Origin: Streptosporangium nondiastaticum
Lineage (GTDB): Bacteria > Actinomycetota > Actinomycetes > Streptomycetales > Streptomycetaceae
Assembly: GCF_003011965.1 (NCBI RefSeq)
Contig: NZ_PXWG01000046.1
Coordinates: 1 to 47,476 of the forward strand
Direction of reading: 5' to 3'
Length of the DNA stretch: 47,476 nucleotides
Shown: positions 23,340 through 37,179 of the stretch, piece after piece
How positions within the stretch are numbered: the first letter of the stretch is position 1
Layout: every line of letters starts with the position of its first letter
The notes under the pieces: generated by a model
Seen by the model: the letters and a program-made list of their open reading frames with translations, nothing else
What the model was told of the DNA's origin: nothing
Databases searched by the model: none
Translations under genes and position numbers: made by a program

Positions 23340-24071
23340 ATGTCTGTCCTGGAAGCCGTCGCGGCACCGCACATAGCGCACCGCGACAACCACACCCACC
23401 GCGACGTGAACGGCGGCTGGCTCCGTCCCGCGGTGTTCGGTGCCATGGACGGTCTGGTCTCCAACGTCGCGCTGATGACGGGCGTGGCGGGCGGGGCCGC
23501 CTCCTCGGACACGATCGTGATCGCCGGCCTGGCCGGCCTCGCCGCCGGCGCCTTCTCGATGGCCGCCGGCGAGTACACCTCCGTGGCGTCGCAGCGCGAG
23601 CTCGTCCTCGCCGAGCTGGACGTGGAGCGCCGCGAGCTGCACAAGCACCCGGCCGACGAGCTGGCGGAGCTGGCCGCGCTCTACGAGTCGCGGGGCGTGG
23701 AGCCGAAGCTGGCGATGGAGGTCGCCATGCAGCTCTCCCGGGACCCGGAGCAGGCGCTGGAGATCCACGCCCGCGAGGAGCTCGGCATCGACCCCTCCGA
23801 CCTTCCGTCGCCCATGGTCGCGGCGGTGTCGTCGTTCGGTTCGTTCGCGCTGGGCGCGCTCCTGCCCCTGCTGCCGTACCTGCTGGGGGCCACGTCCCTG
23901 TGGCCGGCGGTGCTGCTGGCGCTGCTCGGTCTCTTCGCCTGCGGCGCGGTCGTGGCCCGGGTGACGGCCCGCTCCTGGTGGTTCAGCGGCCTGCGCCAGC
24001 TGTTCCTGGGCGCGGCCGCGGCGGGTGTGACTTACGCCCTCGGTATTGCCTTCGGCACCGCACTGGGATAA
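23340..24071 (+). CDS. VIT1/CCC1 family (Fe/Mn) transporter
   Basis: A 243-residue membrane protein. The N-terminal pair of helices carries the family motifs GAMDGLVSNVALMTGVAG and AAGAFSMAAGEYTSV; a cytosolic Glu-rich metal-binding region follows (ELAELDVERRELHKHP to EEL at about 85-150), then three C-terminal helices. VIT proteins move Fe(II) or Mn(II) out of the cytosol. ATG 23340 has AAGGGAG ~10 nt upstream. A 9-bp inverted repeat begins 4 nt after its stop. Confidence 0.93.
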   Translation: MSVLEAVAAPHIAHRDNHTHRDVNGGWLRPAVFGAMDGLVSNVALMTGVAGGAASSDTIVIAGLAGLAAGAFSMAAGEYTSVASQRELVLAELDVERRELHKHPADELAELAALYESRGVEPKLAMEVAMQLSRDPEQALEIHAREELGIDPSDLPSPMVAAVSSFGSFALGALLPLLPYLLGATSLWPAVLLALLGLFACGAVVARVTARSWWFSGLRQLFLGAAAAGVTYALGIAFGTALG

Positions 24072-24074
24072 TTC

Positions 24075-24094
24075 TTATGCGGGGTCCCGCATAA
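24075..24094. terminator. Perfect 9-bp inverted repeat after the VIT-family gene
   Basis: TTATGCGGG (24075-24083), GT, CCCGCATAA (24086-24094). Placed 4 nt after the stop codon, it could terminate transcription; the symmetric AT-ended arms and 2-nt centre also suit a protein-binding operator. Confidence 0.5.
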
Positions 24095-24394
24095 CGTACG
24101 GATGACGGAGCGGTTTCAGGCCCTCGACGACCGGGCACAATCCGGGAGCGCAGCGGGCAACGCCGCCCGCTCTGTGCTGTGTCCGGCGCCGCCGGTACGG
24201 GCGATCCCCAAGGCTTCCGGCAGCTCGCCGCATCACCTCGCAGCGTCCACATGCTGAACCGGTGCTTCCACTTTTCGGGAAGCACCCCATCATGTAACCT
24301 GCACCAACTTCTTCCGCAGAGGGCCAATGTCGTCCCTCGGCACATGTCACCGGCCGTCCGGCCGTGACCGCCAAGACGACGACGGGAGCCGCCG
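24095..24394 (+). promoter_or_regulatory. gltB upstream region with a 9-bp palindrome next to a -10-like hexamer
   Basis: The gap between the VIT gene and gltB is 323 nt with no credible ORF. GGTGCTTCC (24261-24269) and GGAAGCACC (24278-24286) form a perfect inverted repeat with an 8-nt centre, and TAACCT (24295-24300), matching TANNNT, follows 8 nt later. The palindrome would therefore cover the -35 to -20 region of a promoter starting ~24307, leaving an ~88-nt leader. I see no riboswitch fold that I can name. Confidence 0.4.
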
Positions 24395-30398
<6,004 letters not shown>

Positions 30399-30438
30399 CC
30401 CGTCCCCGCAAGGACGGCCCCGCCGTCCCCGGAAAGCT

Positions 30439-30481
30439 CGCGGCGCCTGCCCCACCCCGACCACAGGTGGCAGGCGCCGCG
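30439..30481. terminator. Strong hairpin between gltD and the convergent exopolysaccharide genes
   Basis: Arms CGCGGCGCCTGCC (30439-30451) and GGCAGGCGCCGCG (30469-30481) pair perfectly over 13 bp around a 17-nt loop. It lies between convergent genes (gltD stop 30398, minus-strand stop 30494) and could work both ways. Confidence 0.7.
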
Positions 30482-30493
30482 CTGTCATGCCCG

Positions 30494-31159
30494 CTACTCC
30501 GTCGGGTGCACCATCAGGTCGCGGAACTCCACCTTCGCGTCCTCGGTGTAGACCCCCACGCTGCCCTTCCGGTACGGGCGCTCCCGGTCCTCGTAGGCGA
30601 CCAGCCCCCGCCCGTCGACGCTCACCTCCATGCGCGCCCCGCGCTGCGCCACCCGCACCGCCGACCACGCGCCGATGGGGAACCGCCCCTGGCCGGTCGC
30701 GAGGAAGCGCTGCCCGCCCCCGTAGGCGGGGTCGCGCTTGCCGAGCTCCCAGCCGTTCGGCTTGAGGGTGATGTAGTAGAAGTGCTCGGGGTCCGTGTAC
30801 GCCCACAGCAGCCACGGCACCTCCCACGGGTTGGGCTCGGGCGTGCGCAGCTGGGCGACGGTCCGCATGCGCGCCTCGAAGTCCACGTCCACGAAGCGTT
30901 CCGTGGAGACGATCAGCCCGGCGTGGGTCTCGTCCGGCACGCGGGAGGGCCGGGGGGAGAGGAAGAGGCCGTCGTGGCGGCCGATGTTCTCGCCGTGGCC
31001 GTCGAAGACCGACCGCCACGGGCCGTGGACCGATCCCTCGGCCCACGGCCGTTCCGGCGCCTCGTCACCGGACAGGAGGCTGCTCACCGCGAGAACGGCG
31101 CCCGCCACCGCGAGGGCGGCGAGCAGTGCGAGACCGAGCAGCCGCTGAACTCTCGTCAT
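30494..31159 (-). CDS. Exported jelly-roll (DUF1080/LamG-like) protein
   Basis: A 221-residue protein with an N-terminal signal anchor (LLGLALLAALAVAGAVLAVSSLL, about 7-29) and one extracytoplasmic domain. The pattern FEARMRTVAQ, LLWAYTDPEHFYYITLKPNGWELGK, WSAVRVAQRGARMEVSVDGR and GSVGVYTEDAKVEFRDL is typical of the concanavalin-like DUF1080/3-keto-disaccharide hydrolase or LamG folds, which bind or cleave glycans. No catalytic residues can be named. ATG 31159 overlaps the epimerase stop by 4 nt, tying it to the exopolysaccharide operon as its last gene. Confidence 0.85.
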   Translation of the reverse strand: MTRVQRLLGLALLAALAVAGAVLAVSSLLSGDEAPERPWAEGSVHGPWRSVFDGHGENIGRHDGLFLSPRPSRVPDETHAGLIVSTERFVDVDFEARMRTVAQLRTPEPNPWEVPWLLWAYTDPEHFYYITLKPNGWELGKRDPAYGGGQRFLATGQGRFPIGAWSAVRVAQRGARMEVSVDGRGLVAYEDRERPYRKGSVGVYTEDAKVEFRDLMVHPTE

Positions 31160-32346
31160 GCCGTCGAGTATGACCCCGGCCCCTCGGTGCGGGTGGTGAC
31201 CAGCTCGGCGGCGTCGCCGTCGTCCGCGTCGGCACCGAAGTCCTCCGCGAGCTGGGCGATGATGCGGTCGGTGGCGTGGCCGTCCCCGAAGGGATTGCCC
31301 GCCGTGGCCATCCGCGCGTACGCGGCAGGATCATCCAAAAGGTGGACGGCGGCCTCCAGGATGGCCTCGGGTTCGGTGCCCACGAGCCGGGCCGCCCCGG
31401 CCTCGACGGCCTCGGGGCGCTCGGTGGTCGTGCGCAGGACGAGGGCGGGCTTGCCGAGGGTGGGCGCCTCCTCCTGGATGCCGCCGGAGTCGGTGAGGAC
31501 CAGGTCGCAGGCGGCGAGGGTGGCGGAGAAGTCGAGGTAGCCGAGCGGCTCGGCGATCTCGATGTGCGGGTGGTCCGTCAGCTCGGGCAGGAGCGCCTCG
31601 CGGACGGCGGGGCTCTTGTGGAGCGGCAGCACCATCTCCACGTCGCCCCGGTCGGCGAGCCGCCGCAGGGCCCGGCCCATGGAGCGCATCACGGCGCCCT
31701 GGTTCTCGCGGCGGTGCAGCGTGACGAGCACGCGCCGCAGGCGGGTGCGGAAGAGGCTCTGCCCGGTGCCCTCCTCCAGCACCCACAGCAGGTTGTCGAT
31801 GACGGTGTTGCCGGTGGTGAACACCTCGGCGCCGGGGACGCCTTCGGCCGTCAGGTGGTCCGCGGCCCGCTGCGTGGGAGCGAAGTGCCAGCGCGCCATC
31901 CGGCCTATCAGGCGGCGGTTGAGCTCCTCGGGGAAGGGGTTGTCGAGGACGCCGGTGCGCAGCCCCGCCTCGACGTGGGCGATGGGGACGTGCTCGTAGA
32001 AGGCGGCGAGGGCGCCGGTCAGGGCGGTGGTGGTGTCGCCCTGGACGACGACGAGGTCGGGGCGCTCGGCCCGGACGACCTCGCCGAGGCCGTCCACGAG
32101 GCGGGCGGTGAGCGTGGACAGCTGCTGCCGGTCGCGCATGACGTCGAGCTGGGTGTGGACCGGGACGCGCAGGAGGCCCAGCATCTGGTGGAGCATCTCG
32201 CGGTGCTGGCCGGTGGTGACGACGAGCGGTTCGAAGAGCGGGGAGAGCGCCATGGCACGGGCCACGGGCGCGAGTTTGATGGCCTCGGGTCGGGTGCCCA
32301 GCACGAGCATGGCGCGTACGGGCGCGGTGATGAGGTCAGCGGACAT
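31156..32346 (-). CDS. wecB: UDP-N-acetylglucosamine 2-epimerase (non-hydrolysing)
   Basis: A 396-residue GT-B-fold enzyme interconverting UDP-GlcNAc and UDP-ManNAc. Family landmarks: VLGTRPEAIKLAPV, VTTGQHREML, LVVVQGDTTTAL, HVEAGLRTG, PFPEELNRRL, TGNTVIDNL, LVTLHRREN, LTDSGGIQEEAPTLGKP and the TTERPEAVEAG substrate loop. ATG 32346 has GGGAGA upstream. It sits between the membrane glycosyltransferase and the jelly-roll gene; the context suggests it makes UDP-ManNAc for the polymer, although some Streptomyces use such enzymes for teichoic linkage units. Confidence 0.95.
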   Translation of the reverse strand: MSADLITAPVRAMLVLGTRPEAIKLAPVARAMALSPLFEPLVVTTGQHREMLHQMLGLLRVPVHTQLDVMRDRQQLSTLTARLVDGLGEVVRAERPDLVVVQGDTTTALTGALAAFYEHVPIAHVEAGLRTGVLDNPFPEELNRRLIGRMARWHFAPTQRAADHLTAEGVPGAEVFTTGNTVIDNLLWVLEEGTGQSLFRTRLRRVLVTLHRRENQGAVMRSMGRALRRLADRGDVEMVLPLHKSPAVREALLPELTDHPHIEIAEPLGYLDFSATLAACDLVLTDSGGIQEEAPTLGKPALVLRTTTERPEAVEAGAARLVGTEPEAILEAAVHLLDDPAAYARMATAGNPFGDGHATDRIIAQLAEDFGADADDGDAAELVTTRTEGPGSYSTA

Positions 32347-32393
32347 GGTTCTCCCTGGGAAGGGCCTGACGAGTGAGCGGAGCGGGAGCGGTT

Positions 32394-33650
32394 TCAGGTG
32401 CGCGCGGTCTTCAGCCACGTCTGCTTGCCGGTGAGCATCCGCCACAGGCCCCACCAGCCGGCGGCGAACCAGATGTAGCCGTAGAAGATGAAGACGTGCG
32501 AGAGCAGGATCGAGCGCAGGAGCCCGAGGCCGCGCTCGCGCCGGCGGTAGACGAAGCCGTACGCGTAGGCCGCCGTGAAGGACAGCACGTACGGGCCGAT
32601 GATCCACATCGGGGTGATCAGCGGGCGTCCGGCCTGGACGGAGCCGATGACGGTGCCGGCCACCGCGACCAGGAAGGACAGCGGCAGCAGTGAGGTGAGC
32701 AGGATGAGGACCGGGCTGGAGAGGTGGTACAGCAGGTCGACGGCGGCGCGGGTGGGGACGGAGCGCAGGATCAGCGGCACCAGCCCCGCCGACTGCAGGT
32801 GACCCTGGAACCAGCGCGAGCGCTGGCGCACCAGGCGGCGGACGTCGAGCACGGCCTGCTGCGAGACCGCGGCCGCGGTGCAGTGCTGGTTGGTCCAGCC
32901 GCGGGCGATGAGCCGGACCCCGAGGTCGAGGTCCTCGGTGAGCGAGTCGCTCCAGGGCCCGGCCTCCGCGCCGGGGACGGCGAGGGAGTCGAGCGCGGCG
33001 AGCCGCATGAACTGTCCGTTGCCGCCCATTCCGACGCTGCCGATATAGCGCCGGGCGCACTGGAAGATATCGCCGTAGATGACGAATTCCATGTCCTGGA
33101 GCCGGGCCAGGAGGCCCTGGTGGCGGTTGTACATGCGGACGCCGACCTGGGTGGCGCCGACGCGCGGATTGTCGAAGAAGGGGTCGACGGACTGGACCAC
33201 GTGTTCGTCGAGGCGGCCGTCGGCGTCGACGACGCAGACGATGACGTCGTGCGGGTCGTAGCCGTCCATGAGGCCCGACTCGCGGAGGTGGCGGATTCCG
33301 GCGTTGAGGGCGGCGCCCTTGCCGCGGCGGGCGTTCGGCAGGGTGCGCTGCAGGAGGCGGACGCGCTCGGGGTCGGCGGCGCGGGCGATGCCGGCGGTGC
33401 CGTCGTCGGACGCGTCGTCGATCACCAGGGCCAGGAAATTGCCTGCGGGCAGGGCAGTGATCCGGGCAAGGCTCTCCGCGAGAACCTTTTCCTCGTTCAG
33501 GCAGGCGAGGAGAAAGACGTACAGCCGTTTGTGGCGGGGGCCCCGGACGCGGCGGACGCGGCGCCGGGAGAGCAGGAACATCGTGGTGTTGTAGCAGCCC
33601 GCCATCACGATGATCGCGATGGCGGATCCCAGCAGGACCTCGCTGGTCAA
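32394..33650 (-). CDS. Membrane-bound processive glycosyltransferase, family 2
   Basis: A 418-residue polysaccharide synthase. One N-terminal helix (about 5-27), a cytosolic GT-A domain, and C-terminal helices at about 307-335, 345-368 and 380-400. Processive GT2 residues are all present: IDDASDDGT (77-85), the DxD motif in VVDADG (142-144), TEDLD (238-242) and QRSRW (276-280), the Q-x-x-R-W signature of cellulose, hyaluronan and PNAG synthases. No PilZ domain is fused. ATG 33650 overlaps the small membrane gene by 4 nt, so the two are coupled. Confidence 0.94.
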   Translation of the reverse strand: MTSEVLLGSAIAIIVMAGCYNTTMFLLSRRRVRRVRGPRHKRLYVFLLACLNEEKVLAESLARITALPAGNFLALVIDDASDDGTAGIARAADPERVRLLQRTLPNARRGKGAALNAGIRHLRESGLMDGYDPHDVIVCVVDADGRLDEHVVQSVDPFFDNPRVGATQVGVRMYNRHQGLLARLQDMEFVIYGDIFQCARRYIGSVGMGGNGQFMRLAALDSLAVPGAEAGPWSDSLTEDLDLGVRLIARGWTNQHCTAAAVSQQAVLDVRRLVRQRSRWFQGHLQSAGLVPLILRSVPTRAAVDLLYHLSSPVLILLTSLLPLSFLVAVAGTVIGSVQAGRPLITPMWIIGPYVLSFTAAYAYGFVYRRRERGLGLLRSILLSHVFIFYGYIWFAAGWWGLWRMLTGKQTWLKTART

Positions 33651-33892
33651 GGCAGGTCACCGCTGGGCCCGGCCGGTGCGCCGGGGGCCGGCGCGCTGTG
33701 GTCGGGCGTGTTGCGGACGGCGAACCAGAGTTTGGCGGCGATGATGACGAGCGCGGCCGTGCAGTAGAGCAGGAATCCGGCCCCGGCGGCTTCCTGCAGT
33801 CCTTTGGCAAAAGGAATGCCCGGAAGCACTTCAGGCGCCGCCGTCAGCCCGGCCATGGGCAGGACGGAGCCCAGAGCGGGTTTTCCGTACAT
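33647..33892 (-). CDS. Small membrane protein, first gene of the GT2 operon
   Basis: An 81-residue protein with one clear membrane helix (GFLLYCTAALVIIAAKLWFAV, about 39-59), a hydrophobic N-terminal half and a Pro/Ala/Gly-rich tail. A GGGGGAA ribosome-binding site precedes ATG 33892. Coupling to the GT2 gene (4-nt overlap) suggests a synthase accessory subunit, comparable in size and position to PgaD-type partners, but there is no sequence signature to prove it. Confidence 0.8.
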   Translation of the reverse strand: MYGKPALGSVLPMAGLTAAPEVLPGIPFAKGLQEAAGAGFLLYCTAALVIIAAKLWFAVRNTPDHSAPAPGAPAGPSGDLP

Positions 33893-34225
33893 GAGTTCCC
33901 CCCGAATTGCGCCTCTTGCGCCTCTCGATGACGAGGCAAGGCATGCGCAGGGAAGGTATCAGATAAGACAGGTAATACTGTCGGACTTGGTGACTATTGT
34001 TGGAGCGGAATCTCAAATTCGAAGAACCTACCGGTCGTTATGCCTGATCACGGTCGGATGTGACGGGTGTGATTTCTGGTCTGCACCAGCGCATCTGCAC
34101 GGAACTGCCCGCTCGGGACCGAAGTTGTCTATTGACATGCATCGTTCCTCGCCAGAAGAATCTGGCGACTGTCGGGCCCCTGACGGAACGGGGGTGGCGA
34201 CCGCAGCATTACCAGGGGGAATTCC
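33893..34225. promoter_or_regulatory. Divergent control region of the exopolysaccharide locus
   Basis: A 333-nt gap with no ORF, markedly richer in A/T than its surroundings between ~33945 and 34060. It holds three inverted repeats: GACAG-N6-CTGTC (33967-33982), CTGGT-N4-ACCAG (34076-34089) and GCCAGA-N4-TCTGGC (34151-34166). It probably drives both the minus-strand GT2 operon and the plus-strand deacetylase operon. Confidence 0.6.
34132..34161 (+). promoter_or_regulatory. Housekeeping-type promoter of the deacetylase gene
   Basis: A perfect -35 TTGACA (34132-34137), 18-bp spacer and AAGAAT (34156-34161). The palindrome 34151-34166 covers the -10, an ideal repressor position. The predicted start near 34168 leaves a ~58-nt leader with AGGGGGA before ATG 34226. 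Confidence 0.6.
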
Positions 34226-36046
34226 ATGCAGAACCAGCGAGGGAGATCCGGGAAAGTCCGGATCTCCGCCGTCGCCGTGCTCCTCGCCGCCCTGCTGGGC
34301 GGCATCCTGTTTTCCTGGACCGCCGGGGCCGCGATATCCCGCCCCAAGCCGCGCAGCACCGACGCCGTGAACCCGCTCGCGCTCTCCCCGGAGAGCAAGA
34401 AGGACCTCACCGCCGCGGCGAAGGCCCGCCTCGCCTACGACCGGCTGCGCCGCACGGGGGCCCTCACGGTCACCCCGGCGCCCGTCACGAAGGCCGCCAC
34501 CGCGAGCACGCTCGCCGCGCCCGCCGGCACCTCGGCCCTCGTCCTCTACGACACCACCGGCCCCTACGGGCAACTGGGCGAGCTCTACGCCATGGCCACC
34601 GCCAACCTCGCGGGCCACTTCGCCGCCGTCACCGCCAAGCCCGTCTCGGCCTACACCGCCGGCATGGTCAACCAGTACACGGCCACCGTCTACCTCGGCT
34701 CGACCTACTACGGGGGCACCGTCCCCGACGCCGTCCCCGCCGCCTTCTACCAGGACGCCATGGCCACCAGCCGGCCCGTCACCTGGATCGGCGACAACAT
34801 CTGGAACATGGCCAACGCCGTCGGCGTCACGCAGTTCAAGCAGAAGTACGGCTGGGACCCCACCAACTCGTTCTACGAGAGCGGCGGTTCCATCGGCAAC
34901 ATCAACCAGGTCACGTACAAGAACCAGCAGCTGACCCGGCAGATCCCCGCAGGCCAGGACGGCGGCGTGCTCCACCCCGCCCTCCTCACCGGCCCCGGCT
35001 ACCCGGCCGTCACCACCCTCGCCGTGGCCAAGGACGGCACCTCCGGCGCCACCAGCCCCTGGGCGATCCGCTCCGCGAACCTCACCTACCTCGGTGAGAT
35101 CCCCTTCGCGTACGTCTCCGAGAGCGACCGCGTCATCGTCTTCGAGGACCTCCTCTTCGACGCCCTCGCGCCCTCGACCACCGAGCGCCACCGGGCCTTC
35201 GTCCGCCTGGAGGACATCAGCCCCAAGTCCGACCCGGCCCAGCTGCGGACCATCGCCAACTACCTCAAGACACAGAAGATCCCGTACGGCATCAACGTCA
35301 TCCCCGTCTACACCGACCCCAAGGGCGTCTACAACAACGGCACCCCCGAGACCATCACCCTCGCCCAGGCACAGCCCGTCGTCACCGAGATCAAGAACAT
35401 GCTCGCCAACGGCGCCGTCCTGATGAACCACGGCTACACCCACCAGTACGGCACGGCGAACAACCCCTACAACGGCGTCACCGGCGACGACTTCGAGTTC
35501 TTCCGCGCCCACGTCGACACGGCGAACAACGTCGTCCTCGACGGGCCCCCCGCGGAGGACTCCACCGCCTGGGCCCAGACCCGGGTCACCCAGGCCCTGG
35601 CCGGATTCGCCGCCGCCGGGCTGCCCAAACCGGCCTTGTGGACCACTCCGCACTACGCGGCGTCCGCCACCGACTACCGTGTCCTCGGCCAGAACTACTC
35701 CGCCCGCCTGGAGCGCTCGTTGTACTTCGCCGGCACGCTCACCGGTGGCACACCGGACAACAGCCGTTACATCGGCCAGTTCTTCCCGTACGCGGTCAAG
35801 GACGTCTACGGCACCACCGTCCTGCCCGAGAACATCGGCAACTACGAGCCCGAGGCCTACAACAACCACCCGCCCCGGCTCCCCGCCGACCTCATCGCCT
35901 CCGCCAAGGCCAACCTGGCCGTCCGCGACGGCGTGGCCAGCTTCTTCTACCACCCCTACTACCCGCTGGCGCCGCTGCAGCAGACGATCGAGGGCATCAA
36001 GGCCCTCGGCTACACCTTCGTCGGCCCCACGGACCTGAACCAGTGA
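34226..36046 (+). CDS. DUF2334 polysaccharide deacetylase, exported
   Basis: A 606-residue protein with an N-terminal signal anchor (ISAVAVLLAALLGGILFSW, about 13-31). Residues ~95-290 form an alpha/beta domain (ALVLYDTTGPYGQLGEL); residues ~320-600 are a DUF2334 domain of the NodB-like deacetylase clan: FVRLEDISP (Asp, about 330), GINVIPVYTD, the metal-type motif LMNHGYTHQYG (about 398-408), TTPHYAAS (about 472) and FFYHPYYPL (about 571). It should de-N-acetylate an amino-sugar polymer outside the cell. It heads the plus-strand operon, overlapping the next gene by 4 nt. Confidence 0.9.
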   Translation: MQNQRGRSGKVRISAVAVLLAALLGGILFSWTAGAAISRPKPRSTDAVNPLALSPESKKDLTAAAKARLAYDRLRRTGALTVTPAPVTKAATASTLAAPAGTSALVLYDTTGPYGQLGELYAMATANLAGHFAAVTAKPVSAYTAGMVNQYTATVYLGSTYYGGTVPDAVPAAFYQDAMATSRPVTWIGDNIWNMANAVGVTQFKQKYGWDPTNSFYESGGSIGNINQVTYKNQQLTRQIPAGQDGGVLHPALLTGPGYPAVTTLAVAKDGTSGATSPWAIRSANLTYLGEIPFAYVSESDRVIVFEDLLFDALAPSTTERHRAFVRLEDISPKSDPAQLRTIANYLKTQKIPYGINVIPVYTDPKGVYNNGTPETITLAQAQPVVTEIKNMLANGAVLMNHGYTHQYGTANNPYNGVTGDDFEFFRAHVDTANNVVLDGPPAEDSTAWAQTRVTQALAGFAAAGLPKPALWTTPHYAASATDYRVLGQNYSARLERSLYFAGTLTGGTPDNSRYIGQFFPYAVKDVYGTTVLPENIGNYEPEAYNNHPPRLPADLIASAKANLAVRDGVASFFYHPYYPLAPLQQTIEGIKALGYTFVGPTDLNQ

Positions 36047-37113
36047 ACGCCGGGAGGAGGGCGGCCGGAGCGCTGCTCACCGCTGCCCTCCTCCTCGCCG
36101 GATGCCTCACGGGCTGCTCCTCCGGCCGGGACGCGGACCCCGGCGAGGAGACCACGCCCGGCCCCGGCGCACGCACCGACGAGGGAAAGGCGGCCGGAAT
36201 GCGCGGCATCACCCTCCCCTCCTGGAACACCGACGACTACGCCGGCCCGGACGCCGCGCCCTACCTGCGGCAGATCGCCGCCACCGGCGCCCGCTGGGTG
36301 ACCTTCACCCCCACCTGGTACCAGGACGGAACCACCGACTCCGCCATGCACACCACCGGCGAGACCGCCGGCGACGACGCCCTCCGGCACATCATCGGCC
36401 TCGCCCACGCCACCGGCCTCAAGGTCATGCTCAAACCCCACGTCGACCTCGCCAAGGGTGGCGACCGGGCCGGCATCCGGCCGAGCGACCCCGGCGCGTG
36501 GTTCGCCGCCTACGAGCGCTTCATCACCCACTACGCGGAACTCGCCGCCGCCACCAAGACCGAACAACTCGCCGTCGGCACCGAACTGGCCGGCACCTCC
36601 CGCGACGGCACCCGCTGGAGCAAGGTCATCAGCGCCGTCCGCGCCCGCTACCGCGGCCCGCTGACCTACGCCGCCAACTACGACGAATACCGCGCCGTCC
36701 CCTTCTGGGACGACCTCGACGTCATCGGCATCGACGCCTACTGGCCCCTCGCCGACCACGCGACCGCCGACACCGCCCGGCTCCGCGACGCCTGGAAACC
36801 CATCACCGGCGAACTCGCCGCCTTCTCCGCCCGCCGGCACCGCAAGATCCTCTTCACCGAGGCCGGCTACGTCAGCCAGCGCGGCACCACCACCGCCCCC
36901 TACTCCTGGACCGTCAGCAAGAGCGGCGGCGAGGACGAACAGGCCGCGGCCTACGAGGCGCTGCTCACCGCCCTCGACGGACAGCCCTGGTGGGCAGGGG
37001 TCTGCTGGTGGATGTGGGACGACTGGCCCGACGCCGGCGAGACGCCGCGCCGCCTCGCGTACACCCCGCACGGGAAACCGGCGGAGAAGGTCCTGCGGCA
37101 GCACTGGAAGTGA
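36043..37113 (+). CDS. Glycoside hydrolase-like lipoprotein (GH113-type TIM barrel)
   Basis: A 356-residue lipoprotein: basic start, hydrophobic core and lipobox LAGC (C21; a second candidate LTGC at C25). The mature part is a TIM barrel resembling GH113/GHL enzymes: GARWVTFTPTWYQDG, GLKVMLKPHVDL, candidate acid/base E181 in AVGTELAGT, and candidate nucleophile E273 in ILFTEAGY, with WWAGVCWWMWDDW at the end. It could trim or release the polymer made by the neighbouring GT2. GTG 36043 overlaps the deacetylase stop (GTGA). Confidence 0.9.
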   Translation: MNAGRRAAGALLTAALLLAGCLTGCSSGRDADPGEETTPGPGARTDEGKAAGMRGITLPSWNTDDYAGPDAAPYLRQIAATGARWVTFTPTWYQDGTTDSAMHTTGETAGDDALRHIIGLAHATGLKVMLKPHVDLAKGGDRAGIRPSDPGAWFAAYERFITHYAELAAATKTEQLAVGTELAGTSRDGTRWSKVISAVRARYRGPLTYAANYDEYRAVPFWDDLDVIGIDAYWPLADHATADTARLRDAWKPITGELAAFSARRHRKILFTEAGYVSQRGTTTAPYSWTVSKSGGEDEQAAAYEALLTALDGQPWWAGVCWWMWDDWPDAGETPRRLAYTPHGKPAEKVLRQHWK

Positions 37114-37128
37114 GGGCCCGCCCTCCTC

Positions 37129-37160
37129 GACCGGTGAGAGACCGGTGAGAGATCAGTGAG
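37129..37160 (+). repeat. Tandem 11-bp repeat after the glycosidase gene
   Basis: GACCGGTGAGA occurs at 37129-37139 and 37140-37150, with a diverged third copy at 37151-37160. It fills the short gap between the convergent glycosidase and kinase genes; I see no hairpin there. Confidence 0.65.
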
Positions 37161-37179
37161 GTGAGGGACCGGGGCGCGG

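Noticed and set aside
24293..24315. GlnR box upstream of gltB
   Set aside because: A GTAAC is present, but the second half six bases later (CAACT) does not match GAAAC.
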